Shown here: piece after piece, positions 1 through 6,344 of the stretch | Numbering within the stretch: the stretch's first letter is position 1 | Layout: every line of letters starts with the position of its first letter | Assembly: GCF_013823385.1 (NCBI RefSeq) | Contig: NZ_PNMA01000014.1 | Coordinates: 1-64,000 of the forward strand | DNA from: Hyphomonas sp. | Lineage (GTDB): Bacteria > Pseudomonadota > Alphaproteobacteria > Caulobacterales > Hyphomonadaceae | Length of the DNA: 64,000 bases | Direction of reading: 5' to 3' | Program-made: the position numbers and the translations under genes | The notes under the pieces: model-generated | The model's input: the letters and a program-made list of their open reading frames with translations, nothing else | Told to the model about the DNA's origin: nothing | Databases searched by the model: none

Positions 1-235
1 GGCCGCTGCGCGGCCTTGGCCGGGATGACACGGGGGGTGGAGGGGGAGTCTGGGTCCCGGACATTTGCTCTAGCAAATTCCGTGATGACGTGGGGAGGGG
101 GCGCACGCGTGTTGGATAAGGTCCATGCTTATCCAATGTTGCAGGCCCTCACCTCCCATTGCTGCGCAATGGCCTGCTCCGGGCGTTTGCAGTGCAAACG
201 CTGATCCTCCGCAGCCTCTCCCAGAGGGAGAGGGG
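1..235. repeat. Hairpin-rich intergenic repeat cluster
   Basis: Six perfect inverted repeats lie end to end: 1-6/10-15, 63-69/72-78, 112-120/128-136, 156-162/166-172, 183-191/193-201 and 215-222/226-233. Two near-direct repeats (CCGGGATGAC at 20-29 and CCGTGATGAC at 80-89) flank the second hairpin. The segment at 147-173 recurs, inverted and with one mismatch, at 24897-24922 between ruvA and ruvB. This marks a dispersed REP-like intergenic family. I see no convincing gene in 1-358; the rest of the gap carries the promoter of the next gene. Confidence 0.75.
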
Positions 236-299
236 TTTAGCGTTGCGCTCCCTTCACTTTGCTGCCTGCGGGAGAGGGTTTTCGCCGCGTTTTTGGGTC

Positions 300-340
300 T
301 TGACGGAGCGAACATAAAAAAGTACTTTGAAATACAAAGT
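300..340 (+). promoter_or_regulatory. Promoter with palindromic operator
   Basis: A perfect inverted repeat ACTTTG-N5-CAAAGT (324-340) sits just before the gene starting at 359. A possible -35 box TTGACG (300-305) is 17 bp from a weak -10 TACTTT (323-328), which the palindrome overlaps. The operon encodes a winged-helix regulator, so autorepression is a reasonable inference. The palindrome is seen directly; the promoter boxes are tentative. Confidence 0.6.
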
Positions 341-358
341 TATTGAGGAGATAATGTC

Positions 359-985
359 GTGACACGTTCGCCAAGCCTTGCTGAAGATCTGAGCTACATC
401 CGTGACCTCGCCGAAGCCGGCCAGAACGCGCCGCTGCTGGGCGGGCGGTTCCTGGCGATGTGGGGCGGGCTCGTCACACTGGCCTATCTGGGGCACTTCC
501 TGATCGCCACCGGGGCCGTCGTCCAGTTGGGCGGTTTGGCCTATCTCTATCTCTGGATCGTGTTTGGCGCTCTGGGCGGGATCGGCCAGTTCCTGCTCGT
601 CTCCGGCGCGCGCGGCAAGCCGGGGCAGGCGTCCGCCAGCAACCGGGTGCAGGCTGTGCTGTGGACGACCTCCGGCATGTTTCTCTCCGTCTACTTCCTT
701 GGTCTGATTGCCCGGATGCTGCTGACCGGGGAAGGCGTGGAAGGCTTCTACTGGTCCGTGCCGATGGTGCTCGGGCTCTATGGCATCGGCCAGTATGTGA
801 CAGGAGCGATTTCCGGACAAGGCGCCCTGAAGTTTGCCGGGATCGCGGCCTTTGCCGGTGTTCTTGCCGCCGTGTTCCTGACGGGTACGGAGTATATCTG
901 GCTGGTGGGCGCGGCGTCTGCCTTCCTGGCAGTGTTTGTGCCGGGCCTCATGATGATGCGGGCCGAGCCCTCCGAGACGGTTTGA
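359..985 (+). CDS. Polytopic membrane protein, partner of winged-helix regulator
   Basis: A 208-residue protein with about six hydrophobic segments, covering most of residues 30-200 after a short charged N-terminus. The GTG start at 359 follows a GAGGAG ribosome site at 344-349. An ATG at 354 reads into a stop after two codons and is not used. The gene lies 18 bp upstream of a small winged-helix regulator, and such regulators are often paired with an integral membrane protein of unknown function. No catalytic motif is visible. It probably acts in the inner membrane, with expression controlled by the downstream regulator at the palindrome at 324-340. Confidence 0.75.
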   Translation: MTRSPSLAEDLSYIRDLAEAGQNAPLLGGRFLAMWGGLVTLAYLGHFLIATGAVVQLGGLAYLYLWIVFGALGGIGQFLLVSGARGKPGQASASNRVQAVLWTTSGMFLSVYFLGLIARMLLTGEGVEGFYWSVPMVLGLYGIGQYVTGAISGQGALKFAGIAAFAGVLAAVFLTGTEYIWLVGAASAFLAVFVPGLMMMRAEPSETV

Positions 986-1003
986 GAGAGGGAGGACGGC
1001 GCC

Positions 1004-1315
1004 ATGAGCGAGGATAATCCCTTCGACCATAATGACATTGACGATGTGATCCATGGGCGGCTGCGCCTCGGCGTGATGGCGTATCTGTCCACGGCCAGCC
1101 CGGCTGTGTTCGGGGAGCTGCGCGATAAGGTGGGGGCGACCGATGGAAACCTCTCCACGCATCTGAAGAAGCTGGAAGAGGCAGGCTATGTGCTGCAGGA
1201 GAAGCGCTTTGTCGGCAAGAAGCCGCAGACGCGGGTGTTCCTGACAGACAAGGGCCGCGCCGCCTGGCTGATCTGGATCGGCCGGATGGAAGCCATCATG
1301 AAGGCAGCCGAATGA
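1004..1315 (+). CDS. Winged-helix transcriptional regulator (HTH_34/MarR-like)
   Basis: A 103-residue single-domain DNA-binding protein. The predicted recognition helix falls in GNLSTHLKKLEEAGYV (about residues 47-62). A basic beta wing (VGKKPQTRVFLT) follows. This arrangement is typical of the small transcriptional regulators of the winged-helix HTH_34 type. A GAGGGAGGA ribosome site precedes the ATG at 1004. It forms a two-gene unit with the membrane protein upstream and probably binds the ACTTTG-N5-CAAAGT palindrome in front of the operon. No ligand domain is present, so the signal is unknown. Confidence 0.85.
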   Translation: MSEDNPFDHNDIDDVIHGRLRLGVMAYLSTASPAVFGELRDKVGATDGNLSTHLKKLEEAGYVLQEKRFVGKKPQTRVFLTDKGRAAWLIWIGRMEAIMKAAE

Positions 1316-1316
1316 G

Positions 1317-1349
1317 AAAGCCCCCTCACCTGCAAGGTGAGGGGGCTTT
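1317..1349. terminator. Bidirectional terminator hairpin
   Basis: A perfect 15-bp stem (1317-1331 with 1335-1349) with a GCA loop begins AAAG and ends CTTT. It lies between two convergent operons: the regulator ending at 1315 and the metal-protein operon ending at 1368. The short A and T tails on either side would serve both strands. Confidence 0.85.
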
Positions 1350-1367
1350 GCCGTTCCGGGAAGACCC

Positions 1368-1760
1368 TCAATAGAAAAGGGCAGCGGCGAAGAAGGCGAA
1401 GAAGGCGCCGATGACATAGAGCGCGACGCTCAGCCCCCAGACGATCCAGCTGACCTTCCGGGCACGGGCGCAGGCGGCGGCCTGGGCCTTGTCTGCCGGG
1501 CAGGGGAGGCTGCGCGCATGCCATTGCCAGGCGCCGCTGGCGAGCAGCAGCGCGCCGGCGAAGGCGAACACCAGCGCCTTGTTCTTTCCGAGCCAGGTGA
1601 TCTGGGGCACGGCCTCGATCAGGCCCGCCATGACGGCGCCGGCGCCGAGGCTGACCAGCAGCGCCGGCAGGGCGCAGCAGATCAGCGTGCCGGTCGAGGT
1701 GAACAGGGTCAGGAAGGCGGGCAAGGTGCTCTGCGGGCGGATTTCGTCTGTATCCGTCAT
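1368..1760 (-). CDS. MerT-like metal-transport membrane protein
   Basis: A 130-residue inner-membrane protein with about three transmembrane segments. The first (about residues 18-48) carries a vicinal Cys pair at 28-29 within TLICCALPALL, and a loop contains Cys87 and Cys97. This layout matches MerT, where a Cys pair in helix 1 and a second pair in the cytoplasmic loop pass Hg(II) inward. The start codon overlaps the stop of the MerP-like gene by 4 bp, so the two are translationally coupled. No merA or merR is in the window, so another soft metal such as copper is possible. The call is by motif and topology only. Confidence 0.6.
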   Translation of the reverse strand: MTDTDEIRPQSTLPAFLTLFTSTGTLICCALPALLVSLGAGAVMAGLIEAVPQITWLGKNKALVFAFAGALLLASGAWQWHARSLPCPADKAQAAACARARKVSWIVWGLSVALYVIGAFFAFFAAALFY

Positions 1761-2092
1761 TCGGCCACCTCCCGGTCAATGCCGGTGAGGGCGTAGCCGG
1801 AATTGCGGATCAGCTTTTCGATGGTGGCGTCATCCAGCGTCTGGCCGGGGTTCATGGAGATGTGAACCTCGCCCTTGCCGAGATCCACATGTATGCCTTT
1901 GACGGCGGCTTCCTTCTTGAAGACCTTCTGGAGGGCCTGGGCGCAGAAATCGCAGACGAGGCCGTTCACATGGGCGGTGACGAATTCGCCTTTGGCCTGG
2001 GCACTGGCTGCGGGGACTTCCGGGGCTGCGAGCGCTGGGGCGGCGGCCAGCGAAAGGGCAGCGGCGAGGGCGAGGATTTTCAGGGTTTTCAT
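1757..2092 (-). CDS. Periplasmic heavy-metal-associated (MerP-like) protein
   Basis: A 111-residue protein with a signal peptide (residues 1-22) followed by a single heavy-metal-associated fold. The metal site is Cys47-Asp-Phe-Cys50 in NGLVCDFCAQAL; the MTC motif typical of copper chaperones and MerP is replaced. The start is placed at 2092 because it sits about nine bases from an AAAGGAC ribosome site; an ATG at 2098 would be too close. The gene lies 13 bp after the outer-membrane protein gene and overlaps the MerT-like gene. It would bind metal in the periplasm and hand it to the MerT-like carrier. Confidence 0.75.
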   Translation of the reverse strand: MKTLKILALAAALSLAAAPALAAPEVPAASAQAKGEFVTAHVNGLVCDFCAQALQKVFKKEAAVKGIHVDLGKGEVHISMNPGQTLDDATIEKLIRNSGYALTGIDREVAE

Positions 2093-2105
2093 GAGCATAT
2101 GTCCT

Positions 2106-2738
2106 TTAGAAACGATAGATCCAGTTGAGGAGAAAGCGATCTTCTTCGAGGGTGTAGCCTGCCTCCACGAGGAGGGGGCCTTCGAAGAAGCGCAGGAGGG
2201 GCGTGACCTGGACGGGATTGTCCGCCTCGGGATGGTTTTCCACCTGGAGCATGGCCCAGGTATGAAGTTTCCCGAATTCGGCCACATAGGGGGCAACGCC
2301 GATCCGCGCGGCATGGGAGACCGACTGGTCGAAACCATAGTCGCGGGCGCGCACGTCATAGGAGACGAAGAGGCGCCGGGTTTCCCAGTCGGCCGAAAGG
2401 CCGGCAAAGCCGGCCGCTTTCTGGCCGCCCTCGAACGCATCGGCTGCGCCGGCGCCGAGCTTGATATAGAGATTGCCCTGGCTTTGCGGCGCGTTCCAGC
2501 GCCTGGCCAGACGCGTGTATTGCAGGCCGGTGAAGGTGGCGTCCATTGACCAGTTCTGCTCGGCGAGCAGGCCGATGGAGTCGGTGGCCGTGGGCGAATA
2601 GTGGACGAGCAGGGAGGAATACATCCTGTTATTGTCCTGCATCGCCGTCCAGCCGCCTGCATAGGAGACGGGCCGGGCGCTGGCAGGCGCCGCGAGGGCT
2701 GTCAGCGCGAGCGCCGCAACCATGAATTTTGATGGCAT
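2106..2738 (-). CDS. Predicted outer-membrane barrel protein of the metal operon
   Basis: A 210-residue protein with a signal peptide (about residues 1-21, ending PASA). The body has alternating polar and aromatic segments, and the final residue is Phe (WIYRF), a hallmark of beta-barrel outer-membrane proteins. No named family is recognised with certainty. It is the second gene of a four-gene minus-strand operon with MerP-like and MerT-like products, 50 bp after the His/Cys-rich gene. The context suggests an outer-membrane role in metal passage or sensing; this is inference from position. Confidence 0.6.
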   Translation of the reverse strand: MPSKFMVAALALTALAAPASARPVSYAGGWTAMQDNNRMYSSLLVHYSPTATDSIGLLAEQNWSMDATFTGLQYTRLARRWNAPQSQGNLYIKLGAGAADAFEGGQKAAGFAGLSADWETRRLFVSYDVRARDYGFDQSVSHAARIGVAPYVAEFGKLHTWAMLQVENHPEADNPVQVTPLLRFFEGPLLVEAGYTLEEDRFLLNWIYRF

Positions 2739-2788
2739 GAGCCGTTTGTCCTGTCTGTTGATTGATCCGGTGGCGGATGATCGACAGG

Positions 2789-3166
2789 TCAGGCTTTCGG
2801 GGGCGGCGGCTCGGGGATCAGCGTGCGGGAGGGCGCGCGGGCGTCCAGCGGGAAGCTGGCGGGGAGGGAGAAGGCAAGGGCCGCTGCCTGCGGCAGGGCG
2901 GGGGCTGGCAGGGCGGCGAGTACGGCCGGGCAGCAGCAGATGCTGTCGGGGGAGGGTGCCTTGTCCGGCGCGCTTTCAGAAGAGGGCTGAGGCGCGGCAT
3001 CAGCCATCATGTCGCAATGAGTGTGGGCGGGGGCTGCATCTGCTGCCTGGCTGGCGGCGGCGGGCTTCAGGCCATCCTGCATATGGCAGGGGCTCGCATG
3101 GGCGGCGAGGCCGCCGGCGATCATCAGCCAGAGGCTGAGGGCGAGAAGAAAACTGCGTGCCAGCAT
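2789..3166 (-). CDS. His/Cys-rich exported protein (DUF2946-like)
   Basis: A 125-residue protein with an N-terminal signal or anchor segment (about residues 3-24) and possible metal ligands: SPCHMQDG, THCDMMADA and a CCC run (about residues 77-79). The tail ends EPPPPKA. The pattern resembles the small DUF2946-type proteins found beside copper and heavy-metal genes. It is the first gene of the operon that continues with the barrel, MerP-like and MerT-like genes. A metal-scavenging or sensing role is likely but inferred. No strong ribosome site is seen, so the exact start is uncertain. Confidence 0.5.
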   Translation of the reverse strand: MLARSFLLALSLWLMIAGGLAAHASPCHMQDGLKPAAASQAADAAPAHTHCDMMADAAPQPSSESAPDKAPSPDSICCCPAVLAALPAPALPQAAALAFSLPASFPLDARAPSRTLIPEPPPPKA

Positions 3167-3209
3167 TGCAGGTGAAGGTGCCGTGGTCTGCCCGAAGCGT
3201 CAAATAAAC

Positions 3210-3992
3210 TTATTGTGCGGTCCAGCCGCCATCGATGGAGAGGTCTGCGCCATTGATCTGGGCGGCGGCGGGCGAGCAGAGGAAGCTGGCAAAGGCGGCA
3301 ACTTCCTCGGCGGTGACGAATTCCTTGGTCGGCTGGGCGGCGAGGAGCACATCATTCTTGACCTGCTCCTCGGTCATGCCGCGGGCCTTGGCCGTGTCGG
3401 CGATCTGGCCTTCGACCAGGGGGGTGAAGACATAGCCTGGGCAGATGGTGTTGCAGCGCACGCCGTGGGTGGCCCCTTCCAGGGCGGTGGTCTTGGTGAG
3501 GCCGGAAAGGCCATGCTTGGCGGCGACATAGGCCGATTTGAAGGGAGAGGCGACCTTGGCATGGGCCGAGCCCATATTGAGGATGCGGCCCCATTTCTTC
3601 GATTTCATGTAGGGCAGGGCAAGCCGGGTGGTGTGGAAGGCGGCCGACAGGTTCAGCGCGATGATCAGGTTCCACTTTTCCACCGGGAACTCGTCAATCG
3701 GGGCTACGAACTGTGTGCCGGCATTGTTCACGAGGATGTCGACCCCGCCGAAGGTGTCGGCTGCTTCCTGCATCATGGCCTCGATGGCTTCGGGCTTTGT
3801 CAGGTCTGCGCCAGAGAAGGCGGCTTTTACTTTATGATCCTTTTCGATGCCGGCGCGAAGTGTCTCGATCTCCTTTGCGTCACCGAAACCGTTGAGCACG
3901 ATGTTGGCTCCGTCGGCTGCAAGCTGCAGCGCGATGGCCTTGCCGATGCCGCTGGTCGAGCCTGTAATGAGGGCAGTTTTTCCGGCGAGCAT
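3210..3992 (-). CDS. bdhA: 3-hydroxybutyrate dehydrogenase
   Basis: A 260-residue short-chain dehydrogenase that interconverts (R)-3-hydroxybutyrate and acetoacetate with NAD, in cytoplasmic polyhydroxybutyrate breakdown. The N-terminal cofactor motif TGSTSGIG, the NNAG motif, the catalytic Ser in GSAHAKVASPF and the Tyr-Lys pair in SAYVAAKHG are all present. The NGFGD and ASPFKSAYVAAKHG stretches are typical of this subfamily. The start at 3992 is chosen for the AGGAGAGAGG ribosome site; longer reading of the frame upstream lacks the family pattern. It is transcribed away from the DUF350 gene across a 95-bp divergent gap. Confidence 0.92.
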   Translation of the reverse strand: MLAGKTALITGSTSGIGKAIALQLAADGANIVLNGFGDAKEIETLRAGIEKDHKVKAAFSGADLTKPEAIEAMMQEAADTFGGVDILVNNAGTQFVAPIDEFPVEKWNLIIALNLSAAFHTTRLALPYMKSKKWGRILNMGSAHAKVASPFKSAYVAAKHGLSGLTKTTALEGATHGVRCNTICPGYVFTPLVEGQIADTAKARGMTEEQVKNDVLLAAQPTKEFVTAEEVAAFASFLCSPAAAQINGADLSIDGGWTAQ

Positions 3993-4087
3993 GTTCCTCT
4001 CTCCTTGAGGCTGGGGGGCGCACTCGATAGGGTCGAACCGGTGGTTCCAGAAGCCGGGCGTAGACCCGCATGCGAGGATAAACAAGG

Positions 4088-4522
4088 GTGATACTGGGAG
4101 AATTGAGCGCTTTTGATGCAGCCTTTCCGCGCTTCCTGATGTCAACGGGCATGGCGGGGGCCATGCTGCTGATTGCGTCGACTGTCTATGTTCTGCTCAC
4201 GCCCTGGAAGGAACTGGCCCTCGTCAAGGATGGCAATGCTTCGGCCGGTGTGGCGCTGGGCGGGGCCATCGGGGGCCTGGCCATCCCGATTGCCTCGACG
4301 CTGGCGTCTTCGGTGTCACTTCCCGAACTTGTGCTCTGGGGGGCCATTGCACTGCTCATGCAACTCATTACCTACCGTATCGTGGACCTGATCCTGCGAG
4401 GCATTCCGCGCCGCATTTCGAATGATGAAATGGGCGCGGCGGTGGTGCTCGCTGCTGCAAAGCTCGGCACCGGGCTGATCTTTGCGGCAGGGCTGTGGGA
4501 TCCAGTGTTGCAGAGGATATGA
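4088..4522 (+). CDS. DUF350 family inner-membrane protein
   Basis: A 144-residue protein with four hydrophobic segments: about residues 18-38, 52-72, 80-105 and 118-138. The sequence of DUF350 (UPF0719) is recognisable: the loop SAGVALGGAIGGLAIPIAST and the conserved NDEMGAAVV stretch before the last helix. Function is unknown in the family. The start is GTG at 4088. The stop lies only 4 bp before the protease start, and pyrF overlaps the protease, so the three form one operon. Confidence 0.85.
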   Translation: MILGELSAFDAAFPRFLMSTGMAGAMLLIASTVYVLLTPWKELALVKDGNASAGVALGGAIGGLAIPIASTLASSVSLPELVLWGAIALLMQLITYRIVDLILRGIPRRISNDEMGAAVVLAAAKLGTGLIFAAGLWDPVLQRI

Positions 4523-4526
4523 AAGC

Positions 4527-5354
4527 ATGCGCGCGTTTGACTGGGTGATTTATGCCGCCGCGCTCGGCTTCATTCTCCTGGTCGTGTTCTCGCTGGTGCC
4601 GGAGGCCGAGGCGCCAGAACCGCCGCCGCCTTCGGTTATTGCCGAGGAAATCGGCCCGCTGCTGCCGGATCCCTCGCCGCTGGACGAGCTGGTCGTGGTG
4701 CAGACCGGGCCGCCGCAGAATGGCGTGGGCACGGCCTTCGCGATCAATTCGCGCGGAGACTGGCTGACGGCCCGGCATGTGGTGGATGGCTGCTCGAAGG
4801 TGAGCCTGGAAGTGGCGCCGGGCAATTATGTGCCGGTGGCGCGGGTTTCCCTTGATGACGGGCATGATCTGGCCCTCCTCTCGACCGGGCGCAGCCCCAA
4901 TCCGGTAATGCTGGATCTCACCTCGCCGATGTTCCTTGGCAGCGAGGGCTATCTGGTGGGCTTCCCCCAGGGCCAGCCCGGCGAACTTGCCAGCAAGCTG
5001 GTGGGCCGCTCGCGGCTGGTGACGCGCGGCCTGCGCGAGGCGGACATGCCGATCCTGGCCTGGGCGGAGGTCGGCCGCACGAATGGGCTGACGGGCACGC
5101 TGGGCGGTATTTCCGGCGGGCCGGTCTTCGGCAAAGACGGGGCGGTGCGCGGGGTGATCGTGGCCGAAAGCCCGCGCCGGGGCCGCGTCTACACAACGGC
5201 GCCGCAATCGGTGGATGCCTTCCTCACCACTATGGGCGTGCCGCGCGAGGCGGGCCCGTCTGACACCTTCCGCATCCGCAATTATGGCGCCGCCTCCGAC
5301 ACGGCCCGGCGGCGCTTGCAGGTGGTGAAGGTTATGTGCGAGGTGACCGCATGA
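4527..5354 (+). CDS. Membrane-anchored trypsin-like serine protease
   Basis: A 275-residue protein with one N-terminal transmembrane segment (about residues 5-23) and a periplasmic S1-type peptidase domain. The catalytic triad is visible as His84 (LTARHVVDGC), Asp114 (GHDLALL) and Ser196 (GGISGGPVF). No PDZ domain follows, so it is shorter than DegP. The ATG at 4527 starts just before the membrane segment. It overlaps pyrF by 4 bp at its 3' end. Its likely role is cleavage or sensing of misfolded periplasmic proteins; the substrate is unknown. Confidence 0.82.
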   Translation: MRAFDWVIYAAALGFILLVVFSLVPEAEAPEPPPPSVIAEEIGPLLPDPSPLDELVVVQTGPPQNGVGTAFAINSRGDWLTARHVVDGCSKVSLEVAPGNYVPVARVSLDDGHDLALLSTGRSPNPVMLDLTSPMFLGSEGYLVGFPQGQPGELASKLVGRSRLVTRGLREADMPILAWAEVGRTNGLTGTLGGISGGPVFGKDGAVRGVIVAESPRRGRVYTTAPQSVDAFLTTMGVPREAGPSDTFRIRNYGAASDTARRRLQVVKVMCEVTA

Positions 5355-6220
5355 CTGATTTTGCGACCCGGCTCCTCGAAGGCACCCGGAAATTCGGCCC
5401 GCTCTGCGTGGGGATTGATCCCCATCCGGGCATGATTCCGGAGCTTTTCGGCGGCGATACGCCCGAAGGTGTCTGGAAATGGTCGCAGGCGATCATCGAG
5501 GCGGCTGCCGGCAAGGTGGCGGTAGTGAAACCGCAGGTGAGCCTGTTCGAGCGGCATGGGCCGGAAGGCATGGCGGCGTTGCAGGCGGCAGCAAAGTCTG
5601 CGCGTGCGGCCGGGCTGATCGTGCTGATGGACGCCAAGCGCGGCGATATTGGCAGCACCGCAGAGGGCTATGCGCAGGCCTATCTGGCGCCGGGCGCGCC
5701 CTTCGAGGGCGATGCGCTGACCGTGAACCCGTATATGGGGCTCGATACGCTGGAGCCTTACGCGAAGCTCGCCAAGGCGCATGGCAAGGGCGTGATCGTA
5801 CTGGTGCGCACCTCCAATCCCGGCGCGGGCGATTTCCAGTCGCGCATCATGGGCGGGGCGCCGCTTTATGTGCGCGTGGCAGAGGCGCTGGGCCCGCTGA
5901 CGGAGCGGTTGATGAGCCCGTGTGGCTGGTCGAGCCTGATGATGGTGATCGGGGCGACGGCGCCGGAAGAGGCCCGCGCCGTGCGGGCGCTGGCGCCCAA
6001 GGCGCTGTTCCTGGTGCCCGGCTATGGCGCGCAGGGGGCCGGCGCGGCCGAGGCGTGTTCCGGCCTCGTGAACGGCGAGGGCGGGGTCGTCAGCGCGTCA
6101 CGTTCCGTCACTTTTCCCAAGGCGGCGGCCAATGCGGGGGACAGGGCAAGCTGGCGGCAGGCCGTCGAGGACGCGATCCTCGACGCGCGCGACGAGCTGC
6201 GCCTGGCTGCGGTTGCCTGA
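5351..6220 (+). CDS. pyrF: Orotidine 5'-phosphate decarboxylase (long subfamily)
   Basis: A 289-residue enzyme for the last step of UMP synthesis, decarboxylation of OMP. The catalytic motif DAKRGDIGSTA contains Lys96. The N-terminus (CVGIDPHP) and length match the long subfamily 2 of PyrF rather than the roughly 230-residue E. coli type. The ATG at 5351 overlaps the protease stop (ATGA), implying translational coupling. Housekeeping pyrimidine synthesis coupled to a protease gene is probably a chance operon arrangement. Confidence 0.93.
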   Translation: MTDFATRLLEGTRKFGPLCVGIDPHPGMIPELFGGDTPEGVWKWSQAIIEAAAGKVAVVKPQVSLFERHGPEGMAALQAAAKSARAAGLIVLMDAKRGDIGSTAEGYAQAYLAPGAPFEGDALTVNPYMGLDTLEPYAKLAKAHGKGVIVLVRTSNPGAGDFQSRIMGGAPLYVRVAEALGPLTERLMSPCGWSSLMMVIGATAPEEARAVRALAPKALFLVPGYGAQGAGAAEACSGLVNGEGGVVSASRSVTFPKAAANAGDRASWRQAVEDAILDARDELRLAAVA

Positions 6221-6344
6221 GGAGGCAGACGCCGGCAGACACTCCCGCCGCGTCACATCTCGACTTTACCGGGCGAGCAGCTAGTCTCCTGCCGAACTGA
6301 TCCTGCGCGCAAGGCGCCGCAGGACGTGGTCTGGGAGGATTATC

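Noticed and set aside
254-1417. 387-codon minus-strand frame at the left end
   Set aside because: It runs opposite to the membrane protein and regulator genes, which have good ribosome sites and recognisable folds.
1368-2092. Complete mercury resistance operon
   Set aside because: Only MerT- and MerP-like proteins are present; no MerR regulator, MerA reductase or MerB lyase was found, so a firm mercury call is not justified.
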